Below are positions 5,853-9,115 of a DNA stretch of 9,115 nucleotides, one piece after another. Origin of the DNA: Asaia bogorensis (GTDB lineage: Bacteria; Pseudomonadota; Alphaproteobacteria; Acetobacterales; Acetobacteraceae); contig CAMCEP010000098.1 in assembly GCA_945873675.1 (NCBI GenBank), positions 1 through 9,115 of the forward strand, written 5' to 3'. How positions within the stretch are numbered: the first letter of the stretch is position 1; each line of letters opens with the position of its first letter. A program made the translations under genes and the position numbers. Under the pieces are notes generated by a model. That model saw only the letters and a program-made list of their open reading frames with translations, did no database searches and was not told where the DNA came from.

Positions 5853-7190
5853 TCAGCGCGGCAAACGCCCGAATTGCCCTGAACCGGGGGCTGAGCCAGC
5901 GCGGCGGCGCGACGCTTCGCCCCCGCCACCGCCGCTGCGGGCCGGGCCAGAGGATGGCCGGCGCGGGCGTTGCTGTTCCTGCGCCTGACGCGGCTTTTGC
6001 GCCGCGCGTTGCTGGCGGGGCTGACGCGGCGGGCGGGCTGGGGCGGCTTCCTCGGCTTCCCCAGTGCGGCGATCTTCCGCCGGAATCGCAACGCGGATCA
6101 GCTTTTCAATCGCGCGTAGCTTGTCGCGGTCTTCGCCCGAACACAGTGCAATCGCGATGCCAGCCGCGCCGGCGCGCGCAGTGCGGCCAATGCGGTGCAC
6201 ATAGGTTTCCGGCACTTCCGGCAAATCAAACTGAATGACATGCGTCACGCCATCCACATCAATGCCGCGCGCGGCGATATCGGTCGCCACCATGACCGGC
6301 GCGCGACCATCACGGAAGGCAGCCAAGGCGGCTTCGCGTGCATTCTGGGATTTGTTGCCATGGATCGCATTGGCGCTGATGCCATCTTGATCCAATTGAT
6401 TAACAATCCGATCTGCGCCATGCTTGGTGCGGCTGAAAATCAGCGCACGGCCAACACCTTCGCCACGCAGCAATTCCGCCAAGACGCGGCGCTTATCCTG
6501 CCGATTGGCGTGAATCACACGCTGCGCCACTTTCTCGGCCGTGGTCGCCACTGGCGCCACCGCAACGCGCACGGGTGATTTCAGCATTTCATCAGCCAGG
6601 CGGTTGATTTCCACCGGCATGGTCGCGCTGAAAAACAGTGTCTGGCGTTCCACCGGCACCGAACGGATCAGGCGGCGAATGGCCGGCAGAAAGCCCTTAT
6701 CGAGCATCTGATCGGCTTCATCCAAGACCAGCGTGCTGACGTGATCCAAGCGCGCGGAGCCCTGTTCCAGATGGTCCTGCAAACGGCCAGGGGTTGCCAC
6801 CAGCACATCAATGCCGCGGCCAAGCGCTTGGCGTTGGCCACCAAAGCCGACACCGCCGAAAATCGTCGCGATGGAAAAGCCAAGATGCTTGCCATAGGTG
6901 CGGAAGCTTTCGGCGATTTGCGTCGCCAATTCGCGCGTTGGGCTCAGCACCAGCACACGGCAGCCACCACGCGGCGGCCGGCCCTTCAGCAGGGCAAGCT
7001 TATGCAGCAAGGGCAGCGCAAAGGCCGCGGTCTTGCCGGTACCGGTTTGGGCAATGCCAAGCAGGTCGCGCCCTTCCAGCACGGCCGGAATGGCCTGGGC
7101 TTGGATGGGGGTTGGGGATTTGTAGCCCTCATCCTTCAAAGCCTGAAGGATAAGCGGGTTGAGGCGCAGTGCCTCGAAATTATCGGTCAC
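5853..7190 (-). CDS. rhlE: RhlE-type DEAD-box ATP-dependent RNA helicase
   Basis: This cytoplasmic RNA helicase unwinds short RNA duplexes and takes part in ribosome assembly, RNA decay and cold adaptation. It has 445 residues. All family motifs are present: the Q motif (F5 and PTPIQ 26-30), Walker A AQTGTGKT (47-54), PTRELA (84-89), GG (112-113), TPGR (133-136), DEAD (157-160), SAT (188-190), IFSRTKHGAD (241-250), VATDIAARGID (291-301) and HRIGRTARAG (322-331). The tail from about residue 360 is low-complexity and rich in arginine, proline, glutamine and glycine, typical of RhlE RNA-binding extensions. The start codon is GTG, supported by AGGA 6 nt upstream. The open 253-bp leader and the 3' hairpins leave it as a single-gene transcript. 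The RhlE subgroup, rather than DeaD/CsdA, is inferred from the motif layout and the short basic tail. Confidence 0.93.
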   Translation of the reverse strand: MTDNFEALRLNPLILQALKDEGYKSPTPIQAQAIPAVLEGRDLLGIAQTGTGKTAAFALPLLHKLALLKGRPPRGGCRVLVLSPTRELATQIAESFRTYGKHLGFSIATIFGGVGFGGQRQALGRGIDVLVATPGRLQDHLEQGSARLDHVSTLVLDEADQMLDKGFLPAIRRLIRSVPVERQTLFFSATMPVEINRLADEMLKSPVRVAVAPVATTAEKVAQRVIHANRQDKRRVLAELLRGEGVGRALIFSRTKHGADRIVNQLDQDGISANAIHGNKSQNAREAALAAFRDGRAPVMVATDIAARGIDVDGVTHVIQFDLPEVPETYVHRIGRTARAGAAGIAIALCSGEDRDKLRAIEKLIRVAIPAEDRRTGEAEEAAPARPPRQPRQQRAAQKPRQAQEQQRPRRPSSGPARSGGGGGEASRRRAGSAPGSGQFGRLPR

Positions 7191-7443
7191 GATGAATCCT
7201 AGATCAGCCGCGCACAGCCTTCCGGGCCAAGCGCGGCTTGGGGCAGAAAGCCCCGCGGGATTGGGACCGTCCTAAGTGGGAAAAGCGATCTGACCGACCC
7301 GGGCCCGCACCGCGCTTCCAGGGAAGCGGCGGGGACCGATCACGCAGCCGGCAGGGCGCGAGGCGCGCGGAAAAGCGCGCTGACCCCGTGCATATGGGCG
7401 CCCTTCACGGCGAAAGCAAGGCGGCCTCGCCCCTGATCGTGTT
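7191..7443. other. 253-bp gap between the M20 hydrolase stop and rhlE: probable rhlE leader
   Basis: No convincing gene is seen here. The region is very GC-rich and holds several small dyads. CCAAGC/GCTTGG (7227-7241) and GGGGC/GCCCC (7240-7254) share two bases, so the two cannot form fully at once. CGCTTC/GAAGCG lies near 7315-7335 and GCGCGC pairs with itself across GGAAAA near 7363-7380. None carries a T-tract. Because the helicase and hydrolase genes point the same way, this is both the hydrolase 3' region and the rhlE upstream region; promoter elements are not clear by eye. Confidence 0.4.
7197..7200 (-). promoter_or_regulatory. Ribosome binding site for the GTG start of rhlE
   Basis: AGGA on the minus strand ends 6 nt before the GTG at 7188-7190. 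It supports that non-ATG start, which places the conserved Q-motif phenylalanine at residue 5, as usual for RhlE. Confidence 0.55.
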
Positions 7444-8862
7444 TTAGGCCGACATCTGGATCGGCGGTTCCACATCCGGCGGCAACGGGCAGACATAGGG
7501 GGTCGCTTCCGTGCGCTTCTGGTGATCCGCCTTGGCGGCGGCCAGGATTTCCGGATTGGCGATGGCATCCACCGCCGTGCCAGCCATGATCTTCGCCACA
7601 TGCACCAGGCCCTTATGGGCAATGCCGGATTTGCCCTGCGCGGTCAGCTGCCAGGAATGCCCCGGCGTACCAACAGCACAAGTCGCCCCGCGCGCCTGCA
7701 CCGTTGGCACCGCCCAGGAGACATCGCCAACATCGGTGGACCCCACACCGCCAAAGCCCTTGTTTTCGAGGGGCACGATCTTGTCACAAAGCGGCAAATC
7801 CATCTCCGGCGTCAGGCCGTGGCGGCGGAAGGCGGAGACGATATCCTCAGGCTTCAGCGTCGCCTGAATTTCGCGCGCATAGCGGCGATCATCCTCATCG
7901 AATTGGGGCGCACCCAGGCGCTGGAAATTGTCATACATCGCCTTTTCCAAAGGCGTATTGCCAAGCAGATTGGACACCGCGCTGACCACCTTGGTGGTCA
8001 CACTTGTCTCCGTCATCAGCGCGGCGCCGTCGGCAATCTTGCGCACGCGTGCAACCAGGCCATTCAGTTCCACCAGATCCCGCGCGCGGATCAAATAGCG
8101 CACCTTGGCCGTGCCCTGCACCACATTGGGCGCAATGCCGCCCGCATCCAGATAGGCGTAGTGAATGCGCGCATCAGATGGCATATGTTCGCGCATGTAA
8201 TTCACGCCAACATTCATCAATTCCACCGCATCCAAGGCGCTTCGGCCCAAATGCGGCGCGGCGGCAGCGTGTGAAGACCGACCGACAAAGCTGAAATCAA
8301 TGCGCGTATTGGCCAGCGATACTGGTTCATTCACCGCGGAAAACGCGGCCGGGTGCCAGCAAATTGCCATATCCACATCATCAAAGCAGCCCGCGCGCAC
8401 CATGAAACCCTTGGCCGCACCGCCTTCTTCCGCCGGGCAGCCATAATAGCGCACGCGCCCCTTTATGCCGTTTTGCGCGAGCCAATCCTTCACCGCACTC
8501 GCGGCCAATAGCGAAGCAGCGCCGAGCAAATTATGCCCGCAGCCATGCCCGCTGCCATCGCCCGGCAAGGGCCGCGGTTCAGCAATGCCGGCTTCCTGGG
8601 ACAGCCCCGGCAGCGCATCATATTCGCCGAGGATCGCAATGATCGGGCCTTCTTCGCCCGCCTCACCCATCACCGCCGTTGGGATGCCCGCCACATTCGT
8701 GGTCACGCGAAAGCCATGGGCTTCCAGCATGGCGGTGTGTTCGGCGCAGGAACGGTGTTCGGCGTAGCAAAGTTCCGGCATGCCCCAGACGCGGTCGCTG
8801 AGTTCAATCGCCTCAGGCGCCTTGGCATCCACCAGCCGCCAGATTTCTTCGGTATTGCGCAT
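7444..8862 (-). CDS. abgB: M20 family metallopeptidase, AbgB-like (p-aminobenzoyl-glutamate hydrolase subunit B)
   Basis: This is a zinc-dependent amidohydrolase of the M20D/AbgB type. In E. coli AbgB pairs with AbgA to split the folate breakdown product p-aminobenzoyl-glutamate into p-aminobenzoate and glutamate. It has 472 residues, close to the E. coli AbgB length. Likely metal and catalytic residues are visible: C108 and H110 in GHGCGHNLLG (105-114), E145/E146 in GCPAEEGG (141-148), H170 in CWHP, and H402 in GTPGHSWQL (398-406). The dimerisation (lid) domain spans about 180-300 (FVGRSSHAAAAPHLGRSALDAVELM). STDVGDVSW (375-383) and GKSGIAHKG (410-418) also agree with AbgB. The start is supported by GAGGAG (8872-8877), 9 nt upstream. 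No abgA or abgT gene is visible, so activity may be on another amidated amino acid. It is divergent from the CMD-family gene. Confidence 0.9.
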   Translation of the reverse strand: MRNTEEIWRLVDAKAPEAIELSDRVWGMPELCYAEHRSCAEHTAMLEAHGFRVTTNVAGIPTAVMGEAGEEGPIIAILGEYDALPGLSQEAGIAEPRPLPGDGSGHGCGHNLLGAASLLAASAVKDWLAQNGIKGRVRYYGCPAEEGGAAKGFMVRAGCFDDVDMAICWHPAAFSAVNEPVSLANTRIDFSFVGRSSHAAAAPHLGRSALDAVELMNVGVNYMREHMPSDARIHYAYLDAGGIAPNVVQGTAKVRYLIRARDLVELNGLVARVRKIADGAALMTETSVTTKVVSAVSNLLGNTPLEKAMYDNFQRLGAPQFDEDDRRYAREIQATLKPEDIVSAFRRHGLTPEMDLPLCDKIVPLENKGFGGVGSTDVGDVSWAVPTVQARGATCAVGTPGHSWQLTAQGKSGIAHKGLVHVAKIMAGTAVDAIANPEILAAAKADHQKRTEATPYVCPLPPDVEPPIQMSA

Positions 8863-8914
8863 CGCCTTGGGCTCCTCGATTGGTCACTTGCAGTTTCGCG
8901 CGGCGCCCCAGGCA

Positions 8915-8930
8915 AGTCCAGGGGTGGACT
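8915..8930. promoter_or_regulatory. Operator-like dyad AGTCCA-N4-TGGACT between divergent catabolic genes
   Basis: A perfect 6-bp inverted repeat with a GGGG spacer lies in the 117-bp gap between the AbgB-like hydrolase gene (minus) and the CMD-family gene (plus). It is about 50 nt from both starts, where a shared regulator could act. No regulator gene is in the window and no clear -35/-10 boxes are visible, so function is inferred from symmetry and position. Confidence 0.35.
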
Positions 8931-8979
8931 GGCCGGGGCAAGCGGCGCAAGATTTATGTCTGCTGAAAAGGAAACCGCC

Positions 8980-9115
8980 ATGGCCCGTGTGCGTGAAGTC
9001 TCGCCCGAGGAACTAACACCGGAACTCCGCGATATCTGGCATCGCTATGTCACCGGCTATGGCCCGTTTGAGGAGCAATTGGCGGTCTTCGCCCATGTGC
9101 CGGCAGCGCTTAGGC
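8980..9115 (+). CDS. Carboxymuconolactone decarboxylase (CMD/AhpD-like) family protein, N-terminal part (runs off window)
   Basis: Only 45 residues are visible. They include the typical N-terminal pattern of the family: SPEELTPELRDIWHRY followed by GYGPFEEQLAVFAHVPAALR. Members are small helical proteins that act as gamma-carboxymuconolactone decarboxylases in aromatic catabolism or as AhpD-like thiol peroxidase partners. The catalytic CxxC-type motif would lie beyond the edge, so these roles cannot be separated. The ATG at 8980 is preferred because AAGGA (8968-8972) lies 7 nt upstream. An in-frame ATG at 8956 would add eight residues and has only a weak purine stretch before it. It is divergent from the AbgB-like gene and may share its control region. 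Confidence 0.75.
   Translation, partial: MARVREVSPEELTPELRDIWHRYVTGYGPFEEQLAVFAHVPAALR

Noticed and set aside
7522..8274. A 250-residue plus-strand open frame inside the hydrolase gene.
   Set aside because: It is antisense to the AbgB-like coding sequence with its metal-ligand motifs, and its composition (histidine, arginine and isoleucine-rich without motifs) is that of a shadow frame.

Overview
The window is high-GC (roughly 60-65% by eye), densely packed chromosomal DNA with short gaps between genes. It holds two Bug/TctC-type periplasmic solute receptors and very few GANTC sites. Several of the GANTC sites that do occur lie at the centres of intergenic palindromes. Together with the protein styles, this suggests an alphaproteobacterium, possibly Acetobacteraceae or a related Rhodospirillales lineage. 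This placement is inference, because the window has no rRNA or marker gene.

Layout, left to right. (1) 2-703 (+) is the C-terminal two-thirds of MoeA, the molybdenum insertase of molybdenum-cofactor synthesis; its 5' end lies outside the window. (2) 711-1709 (-) is a Tat-type exported Bug/TctC substrate-binding protein, convergent with moeA with only 7 bp between the stop codons. (3) 1951-2829 (+) is a class I SAM-dependent methyltransferase. (4) 2975-3358 (-) is a small uncharacterised protein with one C-terminal membrane helix. (5) 3477-4616 (+) is an LLM-class (luciferase-like) flavin-dependent monooxygenase, followed 65 bp later by (6) 4682-5644 (+), a second Bug/TctC receptor; the two probably form an operon. 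(7) 5853-7190 (-) is a RhlE-type DEAD-box RNA helicase that starts with GTG. (8) 7444-8862 (-) is an M20 metallopeptidase very like AbgB, the p-aminobenzoyl-glutamate hydrolase subunit B. (9) 8980-9115 (+) is the start of a carboxymuconolactone decarboxylase (CMD/AhpD-like) protein that runs off the right edge.

Functionally the window mixes housekeeping genes (moeA, rhlE) with small-molecule uptake and catabolism genes: two Bug receptors, a flavin monooxygenase, an M20 hydrolase and a CMD protein. The most coherent module is the monooxygenase plus its downstream receptor, which suggests capture and oxidation of one unknown organic substrate. Neither Bug gene has TctA/TctB membrane subunits in view.

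The most interesting non-coding signal is a set of three related palindromic elements, two at 2875-2963 and one at 5789-5827. Each has GATTC at its centre, and two share a TGCTCWAG box at exactly the same distance. All lie between convergent gene ends. I see no CRISPR array, mobile element, prophage, defence system, tRNA or rRNA, and no clearly new multi-gene system.
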